A stretch of 64,000 nt of DNA from Citrobacter werkmanii NBRC 105721 (GCA_000759755.1 BBMW01000011.1:404310-468309), one strand, 5' to 3'; shown: positions 16,610-25,008, counted from the first letter of the stretch. Notes: a model not told the origin generated them from the letters alone. Numbers and translations are program-made.

Positions 16610-18512
16610 ACTGGCTGGCGTCGATGTCGTACTGCTTCATCTTACGCCACAAGGTGGTGCGACCAATATTCAGCAGTTGCGACATCTCCTGTACTCGCCC
16701 ACAGGTGACGCGGGCGGCATGGATAATCGCCTCTTTTTCGATAGCGGTAAACGTCAGGCTGGCAGGCAGCAGGGAAGACGCCGTCTCCAGACCGGGACGC
16801 TCGGCAAACAGATAATCAGGTAAATTACTCAGCCGGATATGCCCGTTATCGCTACTGATAGCGATGTTTTCGATAATGCTGTTCAGCTCGAAGTCATTGC
16901 CCGGCCACGAATAAGCCACCAGTTGTGCCAGCGCGTCATCGTCGATCTTCAGGCTGTATGAAAAGCGTTTTTTCAGGCTATTCAGTCGCGTATAAATCAG
17001 CGAGGGAATACTGTTACGCCGCGCTCGTAGCGGCGGGATAACAATCTCAAAAGAGTGCAGCGCGTAATACAGTTGGCGGCTAAAGCGGTTTTGCTCCACC
17101 AAATTAGCGAGATCAACCGTAGTGGTGGCGATCACTTTCACATCCACCGGAATCAGCCGACGGGCATCAAGACGGGTTAACACCCCCTGCTTGATCACCT
17201 GTAGCAGCGCGGATTGCAGCTCCGGCGCCAGATATTCAATTTTCTCCAGAAACAGTGTGCCGCCGTTCGCCAGCTCAAGGCGGCTCAACCGACCATTTTC
17301 ATCATCGGTGGGCGCACTGCCCATAAAATCCTGCCCCAGCACGCTGTTGGCATACAGCTGACAGTTCACGGCAATATACGGCCCGCTGGCGCGTTCGCTT
17401 TCATTGTGAATGGCCTGGCTCAGCAGCTCTTTCCCTACGCCCTCTTCCCCACACAGCAGGATCGGGAAACTCCCCCTTGCCGCCTGGCGACCAAAATGGA
17501 TCAAGCGTCGGGTTTCTGGATCGTCCGTCGACATCTGCTCAAAGGTGTGGCTCACCTTACCAAGCTGGCTGGTCATCAGCTGACGCATTTGCTCCACCGG
17601 GTGCAGCAGCAGGATAAAGCTGTTGCCCTGCTCCTCAACAATCGGCTTCAGGGTGATAACAGCATCAACAAACTGGTGCTGGCTTTCAAAAGTGACTTCG
17701 ACGTGATTCAGACCGCGGGCATGTTTAATTGCCCGACGCAGCAGCATGGGCATATTGAGCAGGTCGTGAATGTTTTTGCCCTGGCTGGCCTGCGCATCGA
17801 GATGCAAAAGCAGCGCCGCGCGCGCATTGAGGAACTGCAACACCCCCTGCTCATTCCAGGCCATCACGCCATCATCCATGCTCTCCAGCAGCCCGTACAT
17901 CTGGTTCAGATGGCGGTTGGATTCTGCCAGCAGGCTGTCGGTCAGCAATGAATTGCCGACTTCTCTGGCAATCGCCAGCGTCAGGGATAAATCAGAAACG
18001 GACTCATGCTCTACCAGACAGCATAATGAGATGGAGCCAAACAGACGCCCATGGTTATCGAACACTGGCGTCGAGCAAAACGACCACGGATGCAGCGCCT
18101 GTTTAAAGTGCTGAGTGCCAGAGGTTTTTGTCGGCTGGCCCGGCATTGTCGCCAGCGACAGCGCACAGCTGCCGATAATGCTTTCCGCGCAATAGCTGCC
18201 GTCGCGAAACCCAAGCTCCGCCAGCTGTTCTATCGTCTGCGGATCGCCGCAACGGCTGAGAATACAGGCCGATTCATCCAGAATCAGCAGCGCGCACGGA
18301 CGACCGTCCATAAACTCCCAGGCATCTTCCAGCGCGGCCTGCGCAATCGTGAGCAGCGCCGTCTTACGACGACAAATCGACTCAAAGGTCAGCCCTTGCG
18401 CCTGATGCGGCGCCTGCCAGGTTTCCCGCTGCATGAACTTGCTGCAACGATGCCAGGACTGGGCGAGAACCGAAGAGACTTCCTGCCCGATGCTATGCGT
18501 ATGCGCCGTCAT
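16587..18512 (-). CDS. dhaR: Transcriptional activator of the dha regulon, DhaR
   Basis: The 641-residue regulator has an N-terminal GAF-like sensor (about 60-200), a PAS-like part (MYGLLESMDDGVMAWNEQG, about 205-310), an AAA+ domain (about 330-550) and a Fis-type helix-turn-helix at the end (VQEMSQLLNIGRTTLWRKMK). Walker A is GEEGVGKE and the Walker B region is GGTLFLEKIE. The sigma-54 contact loop GAFTGA is missing: the region reads LGQDFMGSAPTDDEN. It therefore probably activates sigma-70 promoters. ATG 18512 was chosen over 18518 because its spacing from the GGA site is normal and 641 is the family length. It lies 89 nt after dhaD on the same strand. Confidence 0.93.
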   Translation of the reverse strand: MTAHTHSIGQEVSSVLAQSWHRCSKFMQRETWQAPHQAQGLTFESICRRKTALLTIAQAALEDAWEFMDGRPCALLILDESACILSRCGDPQTIEQLAELGFRDGSYCAESIIGSCALSLATMPGQPTKTSGTQHFKQALHPWSFCSTPVFDNHGRLFGSISLCCLVEHESVSDLSLTLAIAREVGNSLLTDSLLAESNRHLNQMYGLLESMDDGVMAWNEQGVLQFLNARAALLLHLDAQASQGKNIHDLLNMPMLLRRAIKHARGLNHVEVTFESQHQFVDAVITLKPIVEEQGNSFILLLHPVEQMRQLMTSQLGKVSHTFEQMSTDDPETRRLIHFGRQAARGSFPILLCGEEGVGKELLSQAIHNESERASGPYIAVNCQLYANSVLGQDFMGSAPTDDENGRLSRLELANGGTLFLEKIEYLAPELQSALLQVIKQGVLTRLDARRLIPVDVKVIATTTVDLANLVEQNRFSRQLYYALHSFEIVIPPLRARRNSIPSLIYTRLNSLKKRFSYSLKIDDDALAQLVAYSWPGNDFELNSIIENIAISSDNGHIRLSNLPDYLFAERPGLETASSLLPASLTFTAIEKEAIIHAARVTCGRVQEMSQLLNIGRTTLWRKMKQYDIDASQFKRKHLE

Positions 18513-18601
18513 ATCCATTTCCGCTGTTTTGCCATAGACAACCCCTCCGGCAGAGACTGTCAGAGGGGGAGAAGATGCTGGGTAAATTTACCGATGCCCG
18601 A

Positions 18602-19699
18602 TTAACGCGCCAGCCACTGCTGTCCCAGCAGGTCTGCCGTCAAAATAGCGGCATGTACGCTTTCAGGCGTCACCGGGAACGGCATATTGTGAATGGTTTC
18701 ACCTTCTGCGCAGGTGGCTTTAGCCACGGCCATGATCTTGCCATCAATGTCATCTTTTACGCCCATTTCCGCTAACGTTACCGGCAGGCCCACTTTCTGA
18801 CAGAAATTCAGCACGGTTTCGATCTCTTCCATCGGGCTGTTCTGCAGCACCAGCTGCGCCAGCGTACCAAAGGCGACTTTTTCACCGTGGTACAGATGGT
18901 GGCACTCTTCCAGAATCGTAAAGCCGTTATGGATGGCATGTGCCCCCGCAAGTCCGCTGCTTTCAAAACCGATACCGCTGAGGTAGGTGTTGGCTTCGAC
19001 AATACGTTCCAGCGCATCGGTCACCACGCCAGCCTGGGCGGCTAAGCGTGCCTTTTCGCCTTCCGCCAGCAGGGTATCATAGCACAGGCGCGCCAGGCTC
19101 AGCGCCGCCACGGTGGACTGCCCGCCCGCCATGCTGGTCGCCCGAGCGTCATAACAGGCTTTCGCTTCAAACCAGGTCGAGAGCGCATCGCCCATCCCGG
19201 CCACCAGCAGACGTACCGGCGCTTTGGCAATAATTGCGGTATCCATCACCACCATATCCGGGTTTTTCGGGTAGATCAGATACTCTTCAAACTCACCCGC
19301 TTCGGTATAGATAACGGACAGCGCGCTGGTTGGCGCATCGGTAGATGCGATAGTTGGGATCACTACTACCGGCAGCTTCTGGTAATAACCAATCGCTTTG
19401 GCGGTATCTAACGTTTTCCCACCGCCAATCCCAACCACGCCGCGGCAACCGTGTTTTTTCAGAATGGCAATCAGGCGATTAATTTCAACATGGCTGCATT
19501 CACCGTTGAAGCGTTCCGCGTGGCAGCTAATGTCATGGCTATGCAGACCATTGAGTACCTTTTCTCCCGCCAGCTTCATCACGAAGTCGTCCGCAATCAC
19601 GAAAAAGCTGTCAGCCAGATTTTTAGCGTATTGACCAAATAAGGTAGAAGCGTCAGGACCCTGGAGATATTTGGCTGGAGATTGAATAACTTTTAGCAT
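18602..19699 (-). CDS. dhaD: Glycerol dehydrogenase DhaD (NAD+)
   Basis: The 365-residue family-III metal alcohol dehydrogenase starts MLKVIQSPAKYLQGPDASTL. The NAD-binding motif GVVGIGGGKTLDTAKAIGYY and the zinc-site text AGAHAIHNGFTILEECHHLY-like (with ECHHLYHGEKVAFG) are present. It oxidises glycerol to dihydroxyacetone, the oxidative branch of glycerol fermentation. A longer open frame reaches 19828 but those residues are not conserved. It differs at a modest number of positions from the C. freundii type sequence I remember, suggesting a related Citrobacter species. It is divergent from dhaK and upstream of dhaR. Confidence 0.95.
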   Translation of the reverse strand: MLKVIQSPAKYLQGPDASTLFGQYAKNLADSFFVIADDFVMKLAGEKVLNGLHSHDISCHAERFNGECSHVEINRLIAILKKHGCRGVVGIGGGKTLDTAKAIGYYQKLPVVVIPTIASTDAPTSALSVIYTEAGEFEEYLIYPKNPDMVVMDTAIIAKAPVRLLVAGMGDALSTWFEAKACYDARATSMAGGQSTVAALSLARLCYDTLLAEGEKARLAAQAGVVTDALERIVEANTYLSGIGFESSGLAGAHAIHNGFTILEECHHLYHGEKVAFGTLAQLVLQNSPMEEIETVLNFCQKVGLPVTLAEMGVKDDIDGKIMAVAKATCAEGETIHNMPFPVTPESVHAAILTADLLGQQWLAR

Positions 19700-19847
19700 T
19701 CCTTTCATCCTCAAATAAGTACATGTTTTTACATGGTGAGCCCTGGCGTTAACCCGTTTAGCCTGATGTTGACGGCGAAAGCGGACGTACCGGAGCGATG
19801 TAATAACTGTATGGCGAGGCGTGCACAAAAAAATCTTTCGTCATTTT

Positions 19848-19862
19848 GTTCTGATATGGAAC
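19848..19862. promoter_or_regulatory. Candidate DhaR site before dhaD (distal of pair A)
   Basis: GTTCTGATATGGAAC is a GTTYC-N5-GRAAC dyad. It starts 32 bp left of the next copy and 149 bp before the dhaD start. Its function is inferred from repeated occurrence in this regulon. Confidence 0.45.
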
Positions 19863-19879
19863 AGATAAAAATGACATGC

Positions 19880-19894
19880 GTTTCATATTGGAAC
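19880..19894. promoter_or_regulatory. Candidate DhaR site before dhaD (second of pair A)
   Basis: GTTTCATATTGGAAC is a close match, in reverse, to the dhaB copy at 13867-13881. Together with 19848-19862 it forms a pair spaced about three helical turns. Confidence 0.5.
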
Positions 19895-20101
19895 ACTTAA
19901 CCACAAAAATAATGAGGTTTGCGATCTCGATCCGTTCCTTTACCGCGAAATCACCGACAAACACGATGATAAATTTCTCCAATTACGCGCCATCCTGCGT
20001 AAAACCCCGCAAAAAAGACTGACTGCGCCGTGTGGCCTGCTCTGATCCCAGGAGAAAAAAGTCGAGCTGGTTCGCATTGTGATGATTTCTCGCCTAATTA
20101 A
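19895..20101. other. dhaD-dhaK gap with an open but start-less frame
   Basis: Between the two site pairs the plus strand stays open for nearly 60 codons up to TGA 20043-20045. It reads CDLDPFLYREITDKHDDKFL and QLRAILRKTPQKRLTAPCGL. It lacks a start codon and ribosome-binding site. It could be the decayed end of an old gene or chance. The dhaK promoter lies further right. Confidence 0.25.
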
Positions 20102-20116
20102 GTTTCATTTCGGAAC
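20102..20116. promoter_or_regulatory. Candidate DhaR site before dhaK (first of pair B)
   Basis: GTTTCATTTCGGAAC is a GTTYC-N5-GRAAC dyad, 158 bp before the dhaK start and 31 bp left of the next copy. Confidence 0.45.
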
Positions 20117-20132
20117 AAAAAACAGCAATCAC

Positions 20133-20147
20133 GTTTCGTAATGAAAC
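20133..20147. promoter_or_regulatory. Candidate DhaR site before dhaK (second of pair B)
   Basis: GTTTCGTAATGAAAC has perfect GTTTC/GAAAC arms. It is the most symmetric copy, lying 112 bp before the dhaK start. Confidence 0.5.
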
Positions 20148-20259
20148 TCATTTTCGCATTGTTTTTTTGCAGGCTGACTTCGCCAGAATCTCTCTATCGC
20201 CTCCGCACCATGAACATGCATTCGGGGGTTTGTCTTACACTCAACCTCGAGGAGCCGTT

Positions 20260-21918
20260 ATGTCTCAATTCTTTTTTAATCAACGCCCCCATCTCGTTAG
20301 CGACGTGATCGACGGTACAATTATCACCAGCCCGTGGAATAACCTGGCGCGTCTGGAGAGCGATCCGGCCATTCGCATCGTGGTTCGCCGCGACCTTAGC
20401 AAAAATAACGTGGCGGTGATCTCCGGCGGCGGTTCAGGACACGAACCCGCGCACGTTGGGTTTATCGGCAAAGGAATGCTGACCGCGGCGGTCTGCGGCG
20501 ACGTGTTCGCCTCCCCGAGCGTGGATGCGGTACTGACCGCTATTCAGGCAGTGACCGGTGAGGCTGGCTGTCTGTTGATCGTGAAGAACTACACTGGTGA
20601 CCGTCTTAATTTCGGTCTCGCCGCCGAGAAAGCGCGACGCCTGGGCTACAACGTTGAAATGCTGATAGTCGGTGACGATATCTCCCTGCCGGATAACAAA
20701 CATCCGCGTGGCATTGCGGGAACCATCCTGGTGCATAAAATCGCCGGCTATTTCGCTGAACGCGGCTACAACCTCGCCACCGTCCTGCGTGAAGCGCAGT
20801 ACGCAGCCAACAACACCTTCAGCCTGGGTGTTGCGCTTTCCAGCTGTCATCTGCCGCAAGAAACCGACGCCGCGCCGCGCCATCATCCGGGTCATGCAGA
20901 GCTGGGCATGGGTATTCATGGCGAACCGGGAGCCTCGGTTATCGATACGCAAAACAGTGCGCAGGTGGTCAACCTGATGGTGGATAAGCTACTGACGGTC
21001 CTGCCTGAAACCGGCAGAGTGGCGGTGATGATTAACAATCTTGGCGGCGTGTCCGTTGCGGAAATGGCTATTATCACCCGCGAACTGGCAAGCAGTCCGC
21101 TGTACCCGCGTATCGACTGGCTGATTGGTCCGGCCTCGCTGGTCACCGCGTTGGATATGAAAGGATTCTCACTGACGGCCATCGTGCTTGAAGAGAGCAT
21201 CGAAAAAGCGCTGCTGACCGAAGTGGAAACCAGCAACTGGCCGACTCCCGTCCCACCGCGTGAAATCAGCTACGCGCCATCATCCCAGCGCAGCGCGCGC
21301 GTGGAATTCCAGCCCTCTGCCAACGCGCTGGTCGCCGGGATTGTGGAGCTTATCACCGGAACGCTTTCCGGTCTGGAAGCACATCTCAACGCGCTGGATG
21401 CCAAAGTCGGCGATGGCGATACGGGTTCAACCTTTGCCGCTGGCGCGCGTGAAATTGCCAGTCTGCTGCAGCGTCAGCAGCTTCCGCTGGATGACCTTGC
21501 CACGCTGTTCGCGCTGATTGGCGAACGCCTGACCGTGGTGATGGGGGGTTCCAGCGGCGTGCTGATGTCTATTTTCTTTACCGCCGCCGGGCAGAAACTG
21601 GAACAGAGAGCTAGCGTTGCCGAAGCGCTGAATACAGGTCTGGCGCAGATGAAGTTCTACGGCGGCGCAGACGAAGGCGATCGCACCATGATAGATGCCC
21701 TGCAACCCGCACTGACCTCACTGCTGGCGCAGCCGCACAACCTGCATGCCGCTTTTGACGCCGCGCGAGCCGGAGCCGAACGAACCTGCCTGTCGAGCAA
21801 AGCCAATGCGGGTCGCGCATCGTATCTGAGCAGCGAAAGCTTGTTGGGTAATATGGACCCCGGCGCGCATGCCGTCGCAATGGTATTTAAAGCGCTGGCA
21901 GAGAGTGAATTGGGTTAA
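20260..21918 (+). CDS. dhaK: ATP-dependent dihydroxyacetone kinase DhaK
   Basis: The 552-residue single-chain kinase starts MSQFFFNQRPHLVSDVIDGT. The N-terminal K domain binds dihydroxyacetone covalently through His220 in GMGIHGEPG, and has the VISGGGSGHEPAHVGFIGKG loop. The C-terminal L domain (from about residue 365) binds ATP-Mg through KVGDGDTGSTFAAGA and MGGSSGVLMSIFF. It phosphorylates the DhaD product and feeds glycolysis. Unlike E. coli DhaKLM it uses ATP and not the PTS. A GAGGAGC ribosome-binding site sets the start. The upstream start at 20167 lacks one. It is transcribed alone, away from dhaD. Confidence 0.96.
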   Translation: MSQFFFNQRPHLVSDVIDGTIITSPWNNLARLESDPAIRIVVRRDLSKNNVAVISGGGSGHEPAHVGFIGKGMLTAAVCGDVFASPSVDAVLTAIQAVTGEAGCLLIVKNYTGDRLNFGLAAEKARRLGYNVEMLIVGDDISLPDNKHPRGIAGTILVHKIAGYFAERGYNLATVLREAQYAANNTFSLGVALSSCHLPQETDAAPRHHPGHAELGMGIHGEPGASVIDTQNSAQVVNLMVDKLLTVLPETGRVAVMINNLGGVSVAEMAIITRELASSPLYPRIDWLIGPASLVTALDMKGFSLTAIVLEESIEKALLTEVETSNWPTPVPPREISYAPSSQRSARVEFQPSANALVAGIVELITGTLSGLEAHLNALDAKVGDGDTGSTFAAGAREIASLLQRQQLPLDDLATLFALIGERLTVVMGGSSGVLMSIFFTAAGQKLEQRASVAEALNTGLAQMKFYGGADEGDRTMIDALQPALTSLLAQPHNLHAAFDAARAGAERTCLSSKANAGRASYLSSESLLGNMDPGAHAVAMVFKALAESELG

Positions 21919-21925
21919 GTCATAA

Positions 21926-21953
21926 ATGCCTGATGCGCTTCGCGCATCAGGCA
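21926..21953. repeat. REP-like hairpin between dhaK and cfa paralogue
   Basis: TGCCTGATGCGC and GCGCATCAGGCA form a perfect 12-bp stem with a two-base loop between convergent genes. It has no T-run, so it is probably a REP unit that protects 3' ends. Confidence 0.7.
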
Positions 21954-21958
21954 GAACG

Positions 21959-23113
21959 TTAACGGTAAACGCGGATGCCGCCCTCTACGCCGCGACTAAA
22001 CAGTACCTGCCAAAGCTCAATATCTCTGGCGCGGAAAGCCCCAGCGCAGGCGCATAAATAGTAATTAAACATTCTTCTGAAGGTGGCGGAGTAACGTGAA
22101 GACAGCTCCGGCCATGCCTGATTAAAACGCTCGTGCCAGGCCATCAGCGTTTTATCGTAATCGCTGCCAAAGTTATGCCAGTCTTCCATAACAAAGCGCG
22201 ATTCGCTGGCCTCGGCAATATGCGAAATCGCCGGTAAGCAACCGTTCGGGAAAATGTATTTATTGATCCACGGATCGACGCTCATCCCCTTTTTGTTGCT
22301 GCCAATGGTATGCAGCAGGAACAGCCCGTCCGGTTTTAAACAACGGTCGGCGATGCTGAAATAGGTGTCGTAGTTTTTCGGCCCGACGTGTTCGAACATC
22401 CCCACGGAAACAATGCGATCGTAGTGTTTATCGAGGTCACGATAATCCTGCAGCAGAATGTTAACGTCCAGCCCTTCACAGCGCTGTTGCGCCATTTTCT
22501 GCTGCTCTTTAGAGATAGTGACGCCTTCGACCGCCACGCCATAATAACGCGCTGCATATTCCGCCAGTCCGCCCCAGCCACAACCGATATCGAGTAAACG
22601 CATACCCGGTTTGAGTTGTAGCTTCTCACAAATCATTTTCAATTTGGCATTTTGCGCTTCGTCTAATGTGGTGGCGTCTTTCCAGTAACCACAGGAATAT
22701 TGCATGTGCGGATCCAGCATCAGCGCAAAAAGATCGTTCCCAATATCATAATGCTCTTTACCGACAATCCACGCGCGGCTCCGCGACTGCAAATTAAACA
22801 GGCGGGCGCTGGCAATGCGTAAAATATCTTTCAGGTTGCCCGGCATTTGCTGGTCGAGTTTTGCTTTGAGAATTTTGCAGAACAGAATATCGAGCCGCTC
22901 GCAGTCCCACCAGCCTTCCATATAGCTTTCACCCAGCCCTAACGAGCCTTGTTGCAGTACCCGCTTAAAGAAACCGGCATGATGAAGCTGAATATCCCAG
23001 GCACGAGAGCCATTAATCTGGATATCCGCTTGCGAAAGCAGCTCTTTCCCCATTCGGGTCCAGTTATCATTTGTTTCATTGACGATGACAGCATCTGAAC
23101 AAAGCGTGTTCAT
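21959..23113 (-). CDS. Cyclopropane-fatty-acyl-phospholipid synthase paralogue
   Basis: The 384-residue protein aligns end to end with E. coli Cfa (382 residues) as I know it, with many substitutions. It has the SAM-binding LLDIGCGWGGLAEYAARYYG, the active-site region GMFEHVGPKNYDTYF and the FFKRVLQQGSLGLGESYMEG lipid-side motif. It adds a methylene bridge to unsaturated phospholipid acyl chains. The E. coli cfa gene sits elsewhere, so this is probably a second gene. The frame extends four codons upstream to a TTG (23125), but the ATG was preferred. Neither start has a strong ribosome-binding site. It is divergent from an AraC-type regulator with about 66 bp between them. Confidence 0.85.
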   Translation of the reverse strand: MNTLCSDAVIVNETNDNWTRMGKELLSQADIQINGSRAWDIQLHHAGFFKRVLQQGSLGLGESYMEGWWDCERLDILFCKILKAKLDQQMPGNLKDILRIASARLFNLQSRSRAWIVGKEHYDIGNDLFALMLDPHMQYSCGYWKDATTLDEAQNAKLKMICEKLQLKPGMRLLDIGCGWGGLAEYAARYYGVAVEGVTISKEQQKMAQQRCEGLDVNILLQDYRDLDKHYDRIVSVGMFEHVGPKNYDTYFSIADRCLKPDGLFLLHTIGSNKKGMSVDPWINKYIFPNGCLPAISHIAEASESRFVMEDWHNFGSDYDKTLMAWHERFNQAWPELSSRYSATFRRMFNYYLCACAGAFRARDIELWQVLFSRGVEGGIRVYR

Positions 23114-23179
23114 GGTATTTACCAAAGTGGGCTAAAAATCGTTACGCAAGATTATTATGGAAAACTGAATGCATGTATT

Positions 23180-24028
23180 ATGATCTGCGGACAAGATCTA
23201 TCGAATAGCGGACACATCACCGGGAGCATTGACGATTTATTTATGGAGACTCTCGCGCAAAAACAGTGGAATTCATTTCCCGATAACTCCATTACGGAGC
23301 TGCCGCAGGACGTGTACTTCCGTTCTTATGTCCTGGAAGCCAACCATCATGTTCCACTACATTCGCACTCTTTTATGCAGTTTCATTTCGCCCGTAAAGG
23401 CAGCATGCGAATTGATGTCGCCGGCAAATGCTGGATAATTCCAGCGCATTATGGCATCTGGATCCCCAATAATACCGAGCATGCGGTCTGGGCACTGGAT
23501 GATGTGTATTTAGAGAATCTGGATATTAAGCCGAGTTTTCTTGAAGAGAGCATCAATGAATGTAAAGTGGTGGCGATCAGTGATTTCGCCAGAGAGTTTA
23601 TTCATTACGCCACCAATTTAATTTCGGGCCATTATGATAGTCAGTCAAAAGAGGGTAAGCTGGTTAGTGTTCTGGTCGATATTATTCTGCAGCTCCCGGA
23701 AGTCGCTTTTGTATTACCCTGGCCACACGATCGCGAATTAACCAAAGTGTGCCGGACAATTCAGGAATCCCCGGCCCTGGAGCACTCAGTAGAATACTGG
23801 GCGCAGCATCTGGGCATGTCAGCCCGTACCTTTTCACGCCATTTCAAAAAAGAAACCGGATTGCCCTTCAGCGTCTGGAAGCAAAAAATGCGTATTCTGG
23901 AATCGGTATTAATGCTGAAGAAAAATAAAAGCATAACCACCGTGGCGCTGGATGTGGGGTATTCCAGCACCGCGGCATTTAGCTATGCATTTCGCCAGGC
24001 GTTTGGCGTGCCGCCATCGAATTACTGA
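23180..24028 (+). CDS. AraC-family transcriptional regulator
   Basis: The 282-residue protein has an N-terminal cupin sensor (LEANHHVPLHSHSFMQFHFA and WIIPAHYGIWIPNNTEHAVW, residues of about 50-110). The C-terminal double helix-turn-helix contains LGMSARTFSRHFKKETGLPF and ITTVALDVGYSSTAAFSYAF. The ligand is unknown. It is similar in layout to E. coli YdeO/NimR-like cupin regulators. Divergence from the cfa paralogue suggests it controls that gene. An alternative start at 23243 (METLAQ) would remove 21 poorly placed residues, and neither start has a good ribosome-binding site. Its stop codon abuts that of yqjH. Confidence 0.85.
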   Translation: MICGQDLSNSGHITGSIDDLFMETLAQKQWNSFPDNSITELPQDVYFRSYVLEANHHVPLHSHSFMQFHFARKGSMRIDVAGKCWIIPAHYGIWIPNNTEHAVWALDDVYLENLDIKPSFLEESINECKVVAISDFAREFIHYATNLISGHYDSQSKEGKLVSVLVDIILQLPEVAFVLPWPHDRELTKVCRTIQESPALEHSVEYWAQHLGMSARTFSRHFKKETGLPFSVWKQKMRILESVLMLKKNKSITTVALDVGYSSTAAFSYAFRQAFGVPPSNY

Positions 24029-24802
24029 TTAACGGCGTTGATGCCAGTAAGCCGTTGCGCGCACCAGTTGCTGATCGAACGCCTCGGTTTCAAAGCGAAC
24101 GCTGAGGTTTTTTACCACCTTGCCTTCGCCGGTAATCCAGATGAAATAATCGTCTGCGGGCACGTTCAGCCGCGATAAATGTTCGTTCACCACCTGTTCG
24201 TCATGGCCGATAAACCACTGAATAGTAAACTCGTCGAGATGGGCAAAATAGTCCTGATACGCCGCATCCTGCACGTTTACCAGCGCCGTTACGTTCGGGC
24301 GTACCGCTAAACGGCTGAGCGACTCCAGCCGTCGGCGCAGCGCGGGCATTCCTGATTCATCACACACGTAAACCTGATACGCATAATCCTCTGGCACCAC
24401 CAAAGAACCGCGCGGACCACCGATCGTCAGCTTGTCACCCTCGCGAGCATTCATCGCCCATGTGCTCGCCACGCCACCGTCATGAATATAAAAATCCAGC
24501 GCCAGCTCATGGCGCGCTTCGTCATACAACGGCGTGTAGTCACGGGAGAGCGGACGTACGCCGTCAGCCCAGACAATGCCTTCATCGGTGACAACAGGCG
24601 GCACAAAATGGCTGCCCGGCTCCGGGAAAAAGACCTTGGTATGGTCATCAAAACCGTGCGAGCTAAAACCGTCCAGCGCGTCACCGCCCAGTACGATGCG
24701 CTGAAAACCCGCGCTAATACGTTCTACGCGCAGGACGGTAAGTTCACGGAAGCGCAGTTCATTGCGAACGCGCTGTGGGTAGCGTGAGGTGTTTTTTGTC
24801 AT
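24029..24802 (-). CDS. yqjH: NADPH-dependent ferric-siderophore reductase YqjH
   Basis: The 257-residue protein of the siderophore-interacting (SIP) family starts MTKNTSRYPQRVRNELRFRE. The FAD-binding motif RPLSRDYTPLY and the C-terminal NADPH-side text VYVCDESGMPALRRRLESLS are present. It reduces ferric chelates such as ferric enterobactin hydrolysis products in the cytoplasm to release iron. A longer frame to 24886 is not conserved, while GAAGGCG before this ATG is a good ribosome-binding site. It is divergent from yqjI, whose nickel-sensing product represses it in E. coli. A Fur-like box and a YqjI-type palindrome lie upstream. Confidence 0.94.
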   Translation of the reverse strand: MTKNTSRYPQRVRNELRFRELTVLRVERISAGFQRIVLGGDALDGFSSHGFDDHTKVFFPEPGSHFVPPVVTDEGIVWADGVRPLSRDYTPLYDEARHELALDFYIHDGGVASTWAMNAREGDKLTIGGPRGSLVVPEDYAYQVYVCDESGMPALRRRLESLSRLAVRPNVTALVNVQDAAYQDYFAHLDEFTIQWFIGHDEQVVNEHLSRLNVPADDYFIWITGEGKVVKNLSVRFETEAFDQQLVRATAYWHQRR

Positions 24803-24827
24803 TTTTTCGCCTTCGTGAAGATAATAC

Positions 24828-24841
24828 GATATATCTAAATT
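24828..24841. promoter_or_regulatory. YqjI-type operator next to yqjH
   Basis: CGATATATCTAAAT is a one-arm-degraded copy of the perfect TTAGATATATCTAA palindrome found before yqjI. It lies 26 bp before the yqjH start. Assignment to YqjI follows from its known control of this pair in E. coli. Confidence 0.5.
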
Positions 24842-24852
24842 TATTTTTAAAT

Positions 24853-24871
24853 GATAATGATTGCTAATCAA
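24853..24871. promoter_or_regulatory. Fur-like box before yqjH
   Basis: GATAATGATTGCTAATCAA resembles the Fur consensus GATAATGATAATCATTATC, strongest in the left half. Iron repression of yqjH is known in E. coli. Confidence 0.5.
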
Positions 24872-25008
24872 AAAGATTGCAAGCACTTTTTTGATATAGT
24901 CAGCTTGTGATTAAACAGCTATCAGCAACCCATAAAAACCATTAAAAATCATCAAATTAAACAAAAATCATCTTATAGACTTGCAAGCCGATAAAATTTA
25001 GATATAAA

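Noticed and set aside
17214-17951. Plus-strand 245-codon open frame opposite dhaR
   Set aside because: It is antisense to a clear regulator gene, with no start signal or family resemblance.
6588-24100. Duplicate of the ileX 3' end as an att site
   Set aside because: I looked for CAGCAGGGGCCACCA-like sequence to the right and saw no convincing copy, so no integrated-element boundary is claimed.
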